A stretch of DNA of 35,684 nucleotides, taken from Nitrospirota bacterium. Its GTDB lineage: Bacteria > Nitrospirota > Nitrospiria > Nitrospirales > NS-4. Where the stretch lies: positions 1-35,684 of the forward strand of contig VBOO01000002.1 of NCBI GenBank assembly GCA_005877505.1. Reading direction: 5' to 3'. Below, piece after piece: positions 1 to 8,546 of the stretch. Position numbers and translations under genes: made by a program. Within the stretch, counting starts at the first letter, position 1. Each line of letters starts with the position of its first letter. The notes beneath the pieces are model-generated. The model saw only the letters and a program-made list of their open reading frames with translations. It was not told where the DNA came from and ran no database searches.

Positions 1-90
1 GGGTATGGGATAGATATCAAAGGCGGCGCAGGCAGACAAGCCCAATGAAATGAACAGGAGAATCGCCATCAAGCTGCGTGTGAGAAACAT
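1..90 (-). CDS. N-terminus of a lipoprotein, truncated by the window edge
   Basis: Minus-strand ATG at 88-90 reads MFLTRSLMAILLFISLGLSACAAFDIYPI..., a signal peptide with lipobox LSAC; GGAGG lies upstream of the ATG. Too short for the ORF track. Confidence 0.6.
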   Translation of the reverse strand, partial: MFLTRSLMAILLFISLGLSACAAFDIYPIP

Positions 91-230
91 GCCCAGCCTC
101 CCTTCCATGAAAGGGTCATCACTGGCAAGGAGTGTACCAAAAGACAGACTGACTGTCCATGAAAAAATTTTGGCCGGAAGTCACTGAAGGTGCTGGATAT
201 CTTGAGAAGCACCGGATTCGCCAAACTTTG

Positions 231-358
231 CACTGGTGGTATTGGAGGGATCACTGGTGGTATTGCATATCCGCCCCTATTTGATCGAAAGGGGCGGGTT
301 CGTTCATGAGTTTACTGGAGGTATTGCATATCCCAGTACATTTGATCGAAGCACTGGG
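231..358. repeat. Tandem hairpin repeats: ACTGG(T/A)GGTATTGCATAT followed by a stem-loop with invariant loop ATTTGATCGAA
   Basis: Two full units (252-297 and 314-358) plus a partial unit (231-244). Stems differ (CCGCCCCT/AGGGGCGG versus CCCAGT/ACTGGG) but both pair; loop and 5' arm are conserved. Confidence 0.75.
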
Positions 359-374
359 CTCAGCAAGCTCGGTG

Positions 375-449
375 TGGTGGGCGATACAGGTTTTGAACCT
401 GTGGCCTCTTGCGTGTGAAGCAAGCGCTCTCCCACTGAGCTAATCGCCC
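375..449 (-). tRNA. tRNA-Val (anticodon CAC), CCA encoded
   Basis: Minus strand GGGCGATTAGCTCAGTGGGAGAGCGCTTGCTTCACACGCAAGAGGCCACAGGTTCAAAACCTGTATCGCCCACCA: 7-bp acceptor stem, anticodon stem CTTGC/GCAAG with loop TTCACAC, T stem ACAGG/CCTGT. Confidence 0.95.
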
Positions 450-474
450 ACTCCGAATCCGCAGCAAGGCATGA

Positions 475-503
475 ACGGTAGCACAGCGTTTCCGCGCAGT
501 CAA
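475..503 (-). promoter_or_regulatory. Sigma70-like promoter for tRNA-Val
   Basis: Minus strand TTGACT (498-503), 17-nt spacer, TACCGT (475-480), about 25 nt upstream of the tRNA 5' end. Confidence 0.5.
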
Positions 504-515
504 TCGCGGGCTCCG

Positions 516-1700
516 CTAGAGGATCTGCAACACGCAACACTTGAGGTACTCGCTTTCGGCCAGCCCGAGCAGGACCGGGTGGTCGGAGCCTTGAGCCCCC
601 TGCGCCACCAGCTTGGCTGTCCGCCGGACATCCCTGGCGGCGTCCCAGAGCATGCGGCGAAACTGCTCGACGGGCAGGTGATACGAGCAGGAGCAGGTGA
701 CCAGGAACCCGCCGGGGCGGAGCAGCCGCATCGCCCGGAGGTTGATCTCCTTGTAGCCGGCCAGGGCTTCCGGTAACCGGGTGCGCGCCTTCACGAACGC
801 GGGAGGATCGAGGATGACCAGGTCGAAGGCTTCGCGCCGTCTGTCGCGCTCTCTCAGCTCATCGAAAACGTTGCCGACGCGGAAGGCGCAGCGATCCGCC
901 AGACCAGTCCGTTCGGCGAGGGCGGTCGCCTGCTTGATCGCAGCCGGCGACTGATCGATCCCGGTGATGCGGGTTGCCCCGTACCGGACGGCATGGAGCC
1001 CCCACAGCCCCACGTAGCAGAAGCAGTCCAGCACGTCCGCCCCGCCGGCCATCCGTTCGATCAGGGGATAGTTGTCAATTTGGTCGAGGAAGAGGCCAGT
1101 TTTTTGCCCCTCTAAGAGATCAACTGCCACCTCCAAACCGTGGATCGTCACGACGGGATCGGGCGGAATCTGCCCGACGAGGACGGTCCGTTCCCGGGGA
1201 AGGCCTTCCCGCTCGCGCATCGTCGAATCGTTTCGGGCCACGATCGTTCGGGGTCGCAGGACCTCTTCGACGGCCGTGAGGATGAGATCGCGGCGGCGGT
1301 CCATGCCGGCGGTGAGGAGTTGGATCGCCACCGCATCGCCGTAGCGGTCCACGACGAGTCCGGGCAGGCCGTCTGCTTCTCCGTGAACGACCCGGTAGGC
1401 GACCCTACCCCCTAGCAACCTTTCCCGCAAGGCCGTAGCCCGACGGATGCGGGCGAGGAAAAACTCCTGATCGACGGGCACGCGGTCTCGCGCCAGCACG
1501 CGGACGGCGATGGTGGTGCGCGGGTTGAGATAGCCGCGTCCCAGGAATCGGCCTTGGCTATCGTGGAGGTCAACGAGGTCGCCGGGCGCCGCGTCCTGGG
1601 ACCAGCCCTCCAGTTCGTTCTGGTAGATCCAGGGATGCCCGGCCAGCAGCCGGTCCTGCTCACCTGGCTTCAGCCGGATCGTGTGGATCGGCTCCATCAC
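516..1700 (-). CDS. rlmI: Class I SAM-dependent rRNA methyltransferase, RlmI-like (23S rRNA m5C1962)
   Basis: N-terminal PUA-like GHPWIYQNEL..., Rossmann VLDCFCYVGLWGLHA, and motif LVILDPPAF. Confidence 0.85.
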   Translation of the reverse strand: MMEPIHTIRLKPGEQDRLLAGHPWIYQNELEGWSQDAAPGDLVDLHDSQGRFLGRGYLNPRTTIAVRVLARDRVPVDQEFFLARIRRATALRERLLGGRVAYRVVHGEADGLPGLVVDRYGDAVAIQLLTAGMDRRRDLILTAVEEVLRPRTIVARNDSTMREREGLPRERTVLVGQIPPDPVVTIHGLEVAVDLLEGQKTGLFLDQIDNYPLIERMAGGADVLDCFCYVGLWGLHAVRYGATRITGIDQSPAAIKQATALAERTGLADRCAFRVGNVFDELRERDRRREAFDLVILDPPAFVKARTRLPEALAGYKEINLRAMRLLRPGGFLVTCSCSYHLPVEQFRRMLWDAARDVRRTAKLVAQGAQGSDHPVLLGLAESEYLKCCVLQIL

Positions 1701-1781
1701 TAGAGTTCAAAATCCAAAATGCTCTTGAAGACCGCTGTCGCGATGCGGGCCATTGGTTGAACACCCAGTGTGGGGCCAATG

Positions 1782-2297
1782 TTATTCGTGCGGCCGCTCG
1801 GCGGCCATGAGCCGCTTTTTCAGGATCCACATCTCATACAGCGGCACGCCCGCCATCACCAGGAACGAACCCACCATCAGCACGTCGCCCAACAGCATGG
1901 CCAGCGCGAAGTGGGGACTCACGTAGAGGATGAGCCACGGCGACACCAGGTCGAGGGCGACGCCCGCGAAGGCCAGCACGGTCATGCTTACTTTTAATGA
2001 CTGGCTGGCCAGCGTCAGATAGAACACGTGGCAGAGGATCAGGAAGACGACCGGCATCGTGAAGAAATGGAAGTGGGTCGTCTCGGCCAGTTCCTGGAAG
2101 GACTTGGGCTGCCCGAAGGTCTCATCCGAGCCGAGGTAATGCTGCGCGATGCCGGTATAGGAGAGACCGGTCATGCTGTGCGCCCAGTAGATGGTGAACA
2201 GAAACCCGGCGAAGATTGTCGCGATGAACAGCGTGTAGAGCAGGCGGATGTTGCGGTCGGTGTCGAGGAGCCGGAACCGGGTGTTGAAGTGGCGCAC
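1782..2297 (-). CDS. Four-TM integral membrane protein with His-rich TM2 region
   Basis: 171 aa with four hydrophobic segments; THFHFFTMPVVFLILCHVFYLT. Confidence 0.7.
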   Translation of the reverse strand: MRHFNTRFRLLDTDRNIRLLYTLFIATIFAGFLFTIYWAHSMTGLSYTGIAQHYLGSDETFGQPKSFQELAETTHFHFFTMPVVFLILCHVFYLTLASQSLKVSMTVLAFAGVALDLVSPWLILYVSPHFALAMLLGDVLMVGSFLVMAGVPLYEMWILKKRLMAAERPHE

Positions 2298-2304
2298 GGC
2301 GGCG

Positions 2305-2922
2305 TCAGTGGGGAGTGAGGTAGAACTCGTCGATCAGGACGAGGGCGCGCTTCACGCCTGCGCTCACCGACCGGACCGACATCGTGGCGCCCGTGATGTT
2401 GATGATGTCCTTGTTGATGCGGATCGGGTCCAGCACGGTCTTGCCTTCGTACTGCGAGTTGAACCGTTTCTTCCGCACCTCGCTGCCCTTGCTCTCCCGG
2501 TATACCAGGATCTCGACGTCGGAGACCTTGCCGTCCGGCGTCACGCCGACAAGGTAGGTGATGGGCCGATGCTTGCCGATAGTCTCTTGAAGGACGGCGT
2601 AGCCGTCGATCTTGCCGTTGGTTTCCGCCTTGAAGGCGTGGAAGCTCTCTTCGGGGAACTTCCAGCCGATCCGCTCCTGGATCCGGGCCTTTTGCTCGGG
2701 CGTGAGCCGGAGCTCCTCAGCCTTGATGTTTTGGGACTTGGGGAACAGGAGCTTCAGGGCCTGCTCCTCGGTGAGGTACACCTCAACCTTGCCGATCTCT
2801 TCCTCGGTGAGATAGCGCTTCAGGTCGGGATCCCAGATGTGGTGGCTCGGCTCGGAGGCGTCGGCGATCGGAGCGAGGGCAACCCAGATGGGCAATGCGG
2901 CGGTCACCACGAGCCTCAGCAT
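2305..2922 (-). CDS. Exported FMN-binding domain protein
   Basis: Start MLRLVVTAALPIWVALAPIADA (signal peptide). C-terminal NITGATMSVRSVSAGVKRAL matches the (S/T)GAT-type flavinylation motif of RnfG/NqrC FMN-binding domains. Start overlaps the upstream gene's stop. Confidence 0.75.
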   Translation of the reverse strand: MLRLVVTAALPIWVALAPIADASEPSHHIWDPDLKRYLTEEEIGKVEVYLTEEQALKLLFPKSQNIKAEELRLTPEQKARIQERIGWKFPEESFHAFKAETNGKIDGYAVLQETIGKHRPITYLVGVTPDGKVSDVEILVYRESKGSEVRKKRFNSQYEGKTVLDPIRINKDIINITGATMSVRSVSAGVKRALVLIDEFYLTPH

Positions 2923-3374
2923 CCCTTTTCCTTGAGGCGCCGGGCGATCTCGGCGGCCACCGCCTCTTCTTCCTGAGGGTTGCCGGGGACGGAGCGCCAC
3001 TGGCGCATGCGGGCACCCATGGGCGACCAGGCTTCGCGGAGCTGCAGCACCGTGGCCGCGGCCCCGGTCCTTTTCCGTTTCACCTCCACCACGTACCGCA
3101 CTCGTTCTTTGTTGACGTCGCGTTGCATGACGCCCGCGCGCGTCGAGCTGTCGACTTCCACCCAAGCTGTCTCCAGGACCCCCGTGGTTTTGTCGGCCGA
3201 TTGCAGACGCACCCCTGCGAGCGCGGCGATGGAGGTGTCCCACACCTGCTCGAAGGCGCACGGCGATGTCGCGGTCGGCTTTCCCTCCAGGGATGCGCAC
3301 CCGGCCAGCAGCAGACAGATGAACACGGCAAGCAATGTATGGGTTGCCACGACCATCTCGCAAAGGCGCGGCAT
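2916..3374 (-). CDS. Lipoprotein of unknown function
   Basis: Signal and lipobox LLLAGC near the N-terminus; 152 aa; translationally coupled to the FMN-binding gene. Confidence 0.65.
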   Translation of the reverse strand: MPRLCEMVVATHTLLAVFICLLLAGCASLEGKPTATSPCAFEQVWDTSIAALAGVRLQSADKTTGVLETAWVEVDSSTRAGVMQRDVNKERVRYVVEVKRKRTGAAATVLQLREAWSPMGARMRQWRSVPGNPQEEEAVAAEIARRLKEKGC

Positions 3375-3385
3375 CTTAGCATGGT

Positions 3386-4810
3386 TTAGAAGTAGGTGGC
3401 CACGGACAGGACCAGTCCGTCGTTTCTGATGCGGTTGTTCTTGCCGTCCTCAAAGTTGAATTGATAATCCACCTTGAAGACCGTGTCCTCGACCGGGCGG
3501 AAATTCAGCCCCAGCGTCAGGCGCTCCCGTTTGGTGTCCGAGAACTCGCTGTTCGTGTTGATCTGATCCCATCGGGCGACGGCCGTGAAGGTGGACGCTT
3601 CCGTGAAATAGGACGGGGCCCAGCGCCGGAGGAATTGCGGCATGAAGTGGTAGTTGCCTTGCACGTAATAGCCGTCCATGCGCCGCGGCAGAAGCCGGAA
3701 ACCTGGAGCACAGGTGAACGTAGGAGGGTTGTCGCACGCGAAATTTCCATTTATCAGGCGGTCGTTGTCGCGGGCATAGACCCAGGCAGCCTCGCCGATG
3801 AGCTCAAAGGCTCCCCGCTGGAAGGTCCAATCGGCCGCCCAGATGCTGAGCGGCCGCTTGCTGGCCGGATCGTACGTGCCGAAGTACCCGGAGCCGCCGA
3901 CCTCGATACCCAAAATCGGACTGAAGGCCACACGGCCGACGACAGCTTTGCCATTGTTGTTGTCCAGCCCATCATCCTCCGTCGACACGCGTTGCCGCGC
4001 GTCCCTGAGGCCTGCACCGGCTGTGATGACCGGCGTCTCGTCTTTTTTGTAACCGTTGAAGCCTTGCGTCGCGTACAGTTCGTAATCCAGCTTCGACAGG
4101 CGGGTCGGGTAAAACGTCCCGTAAAACCCGGCGCCGGTTTCCGATAAGGTGGAGGGAATGATGGCCGTGGCGACCAGCGGGCGGTCCGAGAGGTCGTTGA
4201 GCGGAGAGTCATGCAGCAGGTTGAACTTGCCGACCGGCAACAGGATGATGCCCGCTCGGAAATTGAGCGGTTCTGCGATCAGGTAGTCGATGGTCGCGAA
4301 CTCAAGACTCACCTCGATGCCTCCGGAATCTTCCTGGGTTGACTTGGACCGGATTCCATGTTCGATCTCCAGCTCAGCGGCAACCTTGAGACGGTCGGTG
4401 ATGTCCGAGTAGAAGAACGGCACGAACCGCTGCTGGTCAAAACTGCTACTGCCTGCTCCGGTGCCGGGTTGTCCGACGCCAGTGGAATTGCTGCTGTTGA
4501 ACAACCGGTACTGCAGGTCCATGTAGCCGCCGACTGTCGTCCGGGGCGAGGAGAGGAACGGCTTGGCGTAGATAAGCTTGCCGCTGCCGGTGCTGCCGAA
4601 ACTCAGCGGCTTCTCGCCGATTTTTTTCTCCTTTTCCTTGGATTCTTTCTCCTCTTTGGCCTCGTGCTCCGTGAGCTCCTCCACCAACCTTTCCAGCCTC
4701 CTGATCCGTTCTTCGAGCGCCTTCTCGGTCTTCTCGTCGGCTACGGCTTCGAACGAGGCGCCGCCCAAAAGACAGGCTGTGAGGGCCCCGAGGATGACTA
4801 ATCGCCGCAT
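3386..4810 (-). CDS. Outer-membrane porin-like beta-barrel protein
   Basis: Signal peptide, short coiled-coil (LEERIRRLERLVEELTEHEAKEEKE), then long amphipathic barrel ending in ...LSVATYF (C-terminal aromatic). Confidence 0.75.
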   Translation of the reverse strand: MRRLVILGALTACLLGGASFEAVADEKTEKALEERIRRLERLVEELTEHEAKEEKESKEKEKKIGEKPLSFGSTGSGKLIYAKPFLSSPRTTVGGYMDLQYRLFNSSNSTGVGQPGTGAGSSSFDQQRFVPFFYSDITDRLKVAAELEIEHGIRSKSTQEDSGGIEVSLEFATIDYLIAEPLNFRAGIILLPVGKFNLLHDSPLNDLSDRPLVATAIIPSTLSETGAGFYGTFYPTRLSKLDYELYATQGFNGYKKDETPVITAGAGLRDARQRVSTEDDGLDNNNGKAVVGRVAFSPILGIEVGGSGYFGTYDPASKRPLSIWAADWTFQRGAFELIGEAAWVYARDNDRLINGNFACDNPPTFTCAPGFRLLPRRMDGYYVQGNYHFMPQFLRRWAPSYFTEASTFTAVARWDQINTNSEFSDTKRERLTLGLNFRPVEDTVFKVDYQFNFEDGKNNRIRNDGLVLSVATYF

Positions 4811-4824
4811 GGTGATCCTCCTAA

Positions 4825-4862
4825 TTGATAATGTAATTGCGATTCGTTCTCATTACTTTCAG
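4825..4862 (-). promoter_or_regulatory. Candidate Fur box upstream of the porin operon
   Basis: Minus strand ...AATGAGAACGAATCGCAATTACATTATCAATTAGGAGG...; resembles Fur operators of the type AATGAGAAT.ATTCGCATT and lies between the fbpC stop and porin start. Confidence 0.45.
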
Positions 4863-4870
4863 TAAAAAAA

Positions 4871-5911
4871 CTAACTCTTCGGGAACGTGACGATGTGGGT
4901 CGCCACGATCTTGAGGTCCACCGAAGTGCTGATCGGATAGACCGTTGTGGAGGCTTCGCTACTGTGCAGATGCTGCCCGGAGGGCAGGATCATCGTGTAG
5001 AGGTTCTCGGAGCCCCGGAACTGACGCCCCACGATCCGCGCCCCGCCCGGCGAGGCCGGCACGATGTGGACGTCGTCGGGCCGAATCATGATCTCGACGG
5101 CCGCCCCGGCTGGATGTCCCCTGACATTTTCAAAGACGCCCACCTCGGTGTGGATCTTGCCGTTGTCCACGCGGCCCAAGAGAAAATCGGCCTGGCCGAC
5201 GAAGTTGGCGACGAAGGGCGTCGAGGGCGTGTGGTAGATGGCCTCGGGCGCGTCCACCTGCTCCAGCCGGCCGTGATTGAGAACGGCGACCCGGTCGGCC
5301 ATGGCGAAAGCTTCGTCGTGGTCGTGCGTGACCAGCACGGCCGTCGTGCCGGTGAGCCGGAGGATTTCCTCCACCTCTTCCCGCATCTGGCCCCGCATGT
5401 CCGGATCCAGGTTGCTGAACGGCTCGTCCAGGAGCAGGACGATGGGCTTGGGAGCGAGCGCGCGGGCGAGCGCCACCCGTTGCTGCTGGCCGCCTGAGAG
5501 TTCGTGGGGGTAGCGGTCCCCAAAGCCGGAAAGCCCGACGAGGTCCAGCGTCTGGGCGACGGTGCGTGCGGCAGCTTCTTGCGGGAGGCGCTGAAGCCCG
5601 AAGGCAACGTTTTCCGTTACGGTGAGGTGCGGGAACAACGCGTAGTCCTGAAAGACCATGCCCACGCCGCGCTCTTCCGGCACCACCCAATGGCCGGCGT
5701 CGCAGACCGGCCGGCCGGCGATCGTGATCGCGCCGGCCTGGGGCCGCTCGAAGCCGGCAATGGCGCGGAGCACCGTGGTCTTGCCGCAGCCGCTGGGGCC
5801 GAGGATCGACAGGGTGGCGCCTTCGTCCACCTCAAGGGTGAGATCCACCAGGGCCGGCGTGGCGGCGTTGGTATAGGTGAGCGAGATCTGGCACAGCTCA
5901 ATCAGCGTCAT
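4871..5911 (-). CDS. fbpC: Iron(III) ABC transporter ATP-binding protein
   Basis: Walker A GPSGCGKTT, signature LSGGQQQR, Walker B VLLLDEPFSNLD; start MTLIELCQISLTY overlaps the permease stop (ATGA). Confidence 0.85.
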   Translation of the reverse strand: MTLIELCQISLTYTNAATPALVDLTLEVDEGATLSILGPSGCGKTTVLRAIAGFERPQAGAITIAGRPVCDAGHWVVPEERGVGMVFQDYALFPHLTVTENVAFGLQRLPQEAAARTVAQTLDLVGLSGFGDRYPHELSGGQQQRVALARALAPKPIVLLLDEPFSNLDPDMRGQMREEVEEILRLTGTTAVLVTHDHDEAFAMADRVAVLNHGRLEQVDAPEAIYHTPSTPFVANFVGQADFLLGRVDNGKIHTEVGVFENVRGHPAGAAVEIMIRPDDVHIVPASPGGARIVGRQFRGSENLYTMILPSGQHLHSSEASTTVYPISTSVDLKIVATHIVTFPKS

Positions 5912-7530
5912 ACGAGTTTCTTCTCCCGCAGCCGCGTGACCACCATCCACGGGAGCGCCGTGAAGGCGATGAGCAGCAGGGCCATGACCGCCGCCCGCGC
6001 GTACTCCGCCTCCACGGTGTGGATGTAGACCCGCACCGGCAGCGTGTCGAACCCGGCCGGCCGCAGCAGCAGCGTGGCGTCGAGCTCCTTCATGGCGGAG
6101 ATGAACACGAGCGCCCAGACCGCAAACAGCGTGGGGCGGACCAGGGGCGCGAGGATGCGGCGCAGCACGCGCCACGGGGAGGCGGCGAGCGAGCGGGCCG
6201 CTTCTTCCAGATGCGGGTTGATGCCAGCGAGCGCCGCGTCCACGCCCTGGACCGCCTGGGTCAGGAAGCGGATCAGATAGGCCACCACGAGGATCCCGAC
6301 CGTGCCGTACACCCACGGGACGTAGGTGTTGTACAGGAGGATCAGACTCAAGCCGAGGACTGTGCCCGGGATGGCATAGCCGATTTGGATGGTGCCGGGC
6401 AGCAGCGCGCCGGTCCAGGGCGGCGTATGCCGGGCGGTGAACGCGATGAGGAGTCCGAGGATCACCGCGAGCGTGGCGGCGAGGCCCGCCATCAACAGAC
6501 TGTTCTTGATGTAGTCGTTTTGCTCGCGGACGACGTCCAGGAAGTGGCCGACTGAGCCGGTCTGCGCCAGCAGCACGCCCAGCGGGATGAACACCGACAG
6601 GCCCAGGACCGCGCCCGTAAGCAGGGCGGCGGGCCAGCGCCACCGGCCGAGGTGCAGCGGCCGCGCGAGCCGCGCCGTGCCGGTGATCGTGACGTACGAG
6701 CGACGGTGCAGGAGCATCTGTTGCCCCACCAGGATGGCGATGGTGATGAGGACGAGCACGAACGACAGCAGGGCGGCGGCGGCCTGATCGAACCGCGTGT
6801 TGAGTTGATGGTAGATGGCGGTGGTGAACACCTGCACGCGGAGCAGCGACGGCGAGCCAAAGTCCGACAGCGCGTAGAGGAAGGCCAGGAGCCCGCCCGC
6901 CAGGATGCTTGGCCGGAGCATCGGCAGCGTGACGCGGCGGAACACGCCCCAGGGGCTTTCGCCCAGCGAGCGGGCGGTCTCTTCCATGGAGGGATTGGTC
7001 GCCTCCAGCGCCGCGCTGACGAGCAGGAAGATGTACGGATACGTGAAGAGGCCCAGCACGAAGACCCCGCCCCAGAAGCCGTAGATGTTCACCCACTGCT
7101 GTGGGGACCCAGTCAAAGCGCTCAGCCAGTTGTTCACTGAGCCCACGGGCCCCAGCAGCGCGATATAGGACATGGCGCCGATGTAGGACGGGATCGCGAG
7201 CGGGATCACCGCCAGCCACCGACAGAGATTCCGGAAAGGCAGGTCGGTGCGGACGACGAGCCAGGCGAGCGGCAGGGCCAGGAGCATCGCCCAGATCGTC
7301 GCCAGCGTCGCGAGCGACAGGGTCATGGCGGCCAGGCGGACGAGCGAGCCGATCGTGACGGCGCCGAGTTCGCCAGCCTTCAGGGCCACGGCGACCAGGT
7401 AGAGCAGCGGGGGCAGAACCAGCAAGCCCACGCCGGCCAACAGCACGAAGGTGCCGGTCCGAGCAAGCGAGCCAGACGCCGGGGCCAGCGGCGCCGAGGG
7501 TGTGAGGGTGAGGGGGCCGGCCTGCGTCAT
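5908..7530 (-). CDS. fbpB: Iron(III) ABC transporter permease (duplicated permease domain)
   Basis: 540 aa, about 12 TM, two EAA loops (EETARSLGESPWGVFRRVTLPML and EEAARSLAASPWRVLRRILAPLV). Confidence 0.85.
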   Translation of the reverse strand: MTQAGPLTLTPSAPLAPASGSLARTGTFVLLAGVGLLVLPPLLYLVAVALKAGELGAVTIGSLVRLAAMTLSLATLATIWAMLLALPLAWLVVRTDLPFRNLCRWLAVIPLAIPSYIGAMSYIALLGPVGSVNNWLSALTGSPQQWVNIYGFWGGVFVLGLFTYPYIFLLVSAALEATNPSMEETARSLGESPWGVFRRVTLPMLRPSILAGGLLAFLYALSDFGSPSLLRVQVFTTAIYHQLNTRFDQAAAALLSFVLVLITIAILVGQQMLLHRRSYVTITGTARLARPLHLGRWRWPAALLTGAVLGLSVFIPLGVLLAQTGSVGHFLDVVREQNDYIKNSLLMAGLAATLAVILGLLIAFTARHTPPWTGALLPGTIQIGYAIPGTVLGLSLILLYNTYVPWVYGTVGILVVAYLIRFLTQAVQGVDAALAGINPHLEEAARSLAASPWRVLRRILAPLVRPTLFAVWALVFISAMKELDATLLLRPAGFDTLPVRVYIHTVEAEYARAAVMALLLIAFTALPWMVVTRLREKKLV

Positions 7531-7531
7531 C

Positions 7532-8533
7532 TCACCAGTTCTGATTCAGCGAGGTGAGCAGCTTGAGGGTCGCCTCTTCCAGGTCGGCGAGCCGCTGGGC
7601 GGTGACGGCGGTCCGCTTGATGGACTTGAGCGGGGGGACCTCGCTCGAGTCCACGTGACCGGCCAGGGGGAACTCATAGTCCTGCGTGACGAGAATGCGC
7701 TGGCCTTCTGGTGACAGGACGAAGTCGATGAACTTGCGGGCGGCCTCAGGATTGGCGGCGCCTTTGATCACGGCAACGGCGTTGGGGTTGACCGGCGTGC
7801 CGATCCCGCCCGAGTCCTGGTCCGGGTACACCACACCCACGGGCAGGTTGTTCTGTCGCGCGAGGTAGTAGTTGGGCGAGTTGGTCAGGCCGATCGCAAA
7901 CTCGCCGCGCCCCACGCCCTGCCAGACCTCGGTGTTGTCCGTCAGGATCTTGAGGTCGTTCGCGTGCAGGCCCTTGAGGTAGTCGCGGGTGAACGCTTCC
8001 CCTTTGAGTGCGACGAGCGCGGTGGCCCACGCCAGGGTCGTTCGCTCGCGGGTCCCGGCAATGGCGAGCTTCCCTTTCCATTTGGGGTTGGTCAGGTCGA
8101 AGATCGACTTGGGCACGTCCTTCTCAGGAACCAGGGTCTTGTTATAGAGGATGACCCGCGCCCGGCCGGAGATGCCGGTCCACGTGCCCGCCGCGCTCCG
8201 GAAATCGTCAGTCACGGCCTTGGTCGCGGCCGACTGGTACGGGTCCAGCAGACCCTCCTTGGTCAGGATCTCCACGATCCCGCTTTCAGTGGAGATGAAG
8301 AGATCGCCGCGCGGGGGGGCCTTCTCCATGCGGATCTCGTTGGCCAGGCCCGAGGTTTTGCCGATTTTCAGATCCACCTGGATGCCGGTCTGCTTCGTGA
8401 ACGCGTCCACGACCGGCTTGACTGCCTTCTCCTTACGCCCCGAATAGATCACCAGGGAGTCGGCCGCGTCGGCCGGCAGAACGGGCAGCAGGCCCGCCAC
8501 GAACGCGAAGAGAACGCCGGCTAGCACGACCAT
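7532..8533 (-). CDS. fbpA: Iron(III) ABC transporter substrate-binding protein
   Basis: Signal peptide, YSGRKEKAVKPVVDAF, and NSPNYYLARQ tyrosine pair typical of FbpA/FutA; start chosen at MVVLAGVLF. Confidence 0.85.
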   Translation of the reverse strand: MVVLAGVLFAFVAGLLPVLPADAADSLVIYSGRKEKAVKPVVDAFTKQTGIQVDLKIGKTSGLANEIRMEKAPPRGDLFISTESGIVEILTKEGLLDPYQSAATKAVTDDFRSAAGTWTGISGRARVILYNKTLVPEKDVPKSIFDLTNPKWKGKLAIAGTRERTTLAWATALVALKGEAFTRDYLKGLHANDLKILTDNTEVWQGVGRGEFAIGLTNSPNYYLARQNNLPVGVVYPDQDSGGIGTPVNPNAVAVIKGAANPEAARKFIDFVLSPEGQRILVTQDYEFPLAGHVDSSEVPPLKSIKRTAVTAQRLADLEEATLKLLTSLNQNW

Positions 8534-8546
8534 TCCAACACGCCCT

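Noticed and set aside
231-358. CRISPR array or integron attC sites
   Set aside because: Only two full units with unequal spacing and no cas genes; no GTTRRRY/RYYYAAC core sites.
236-418. 60-aa plus-strand ORF across the hairpin repeats and tRNA
   Set aside because: Runs through the antisense strand of a clear tRNA and through repeats.
375-449. Integrative element attachment at tRNA-Val
   Set aside because: No integrase gene and no duplicated tRNA 3' end seen in the window.
2923-3363. N-terminal extension of ORF 2305-3363
   Set aside because: Out-of-frame shadow of the lipoprotein gene; the FMN-binding protein starts at MLRLVV (2922) with a signal peptide.
5912-7219. N-terminal ~436 aa of the 782-aa minus-strand ORF 4871-7219
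   Set aside because: Only the part from MTLIELCQ (5911) is FbpC; upstream is the out-of-frame shadow of the permease gene.
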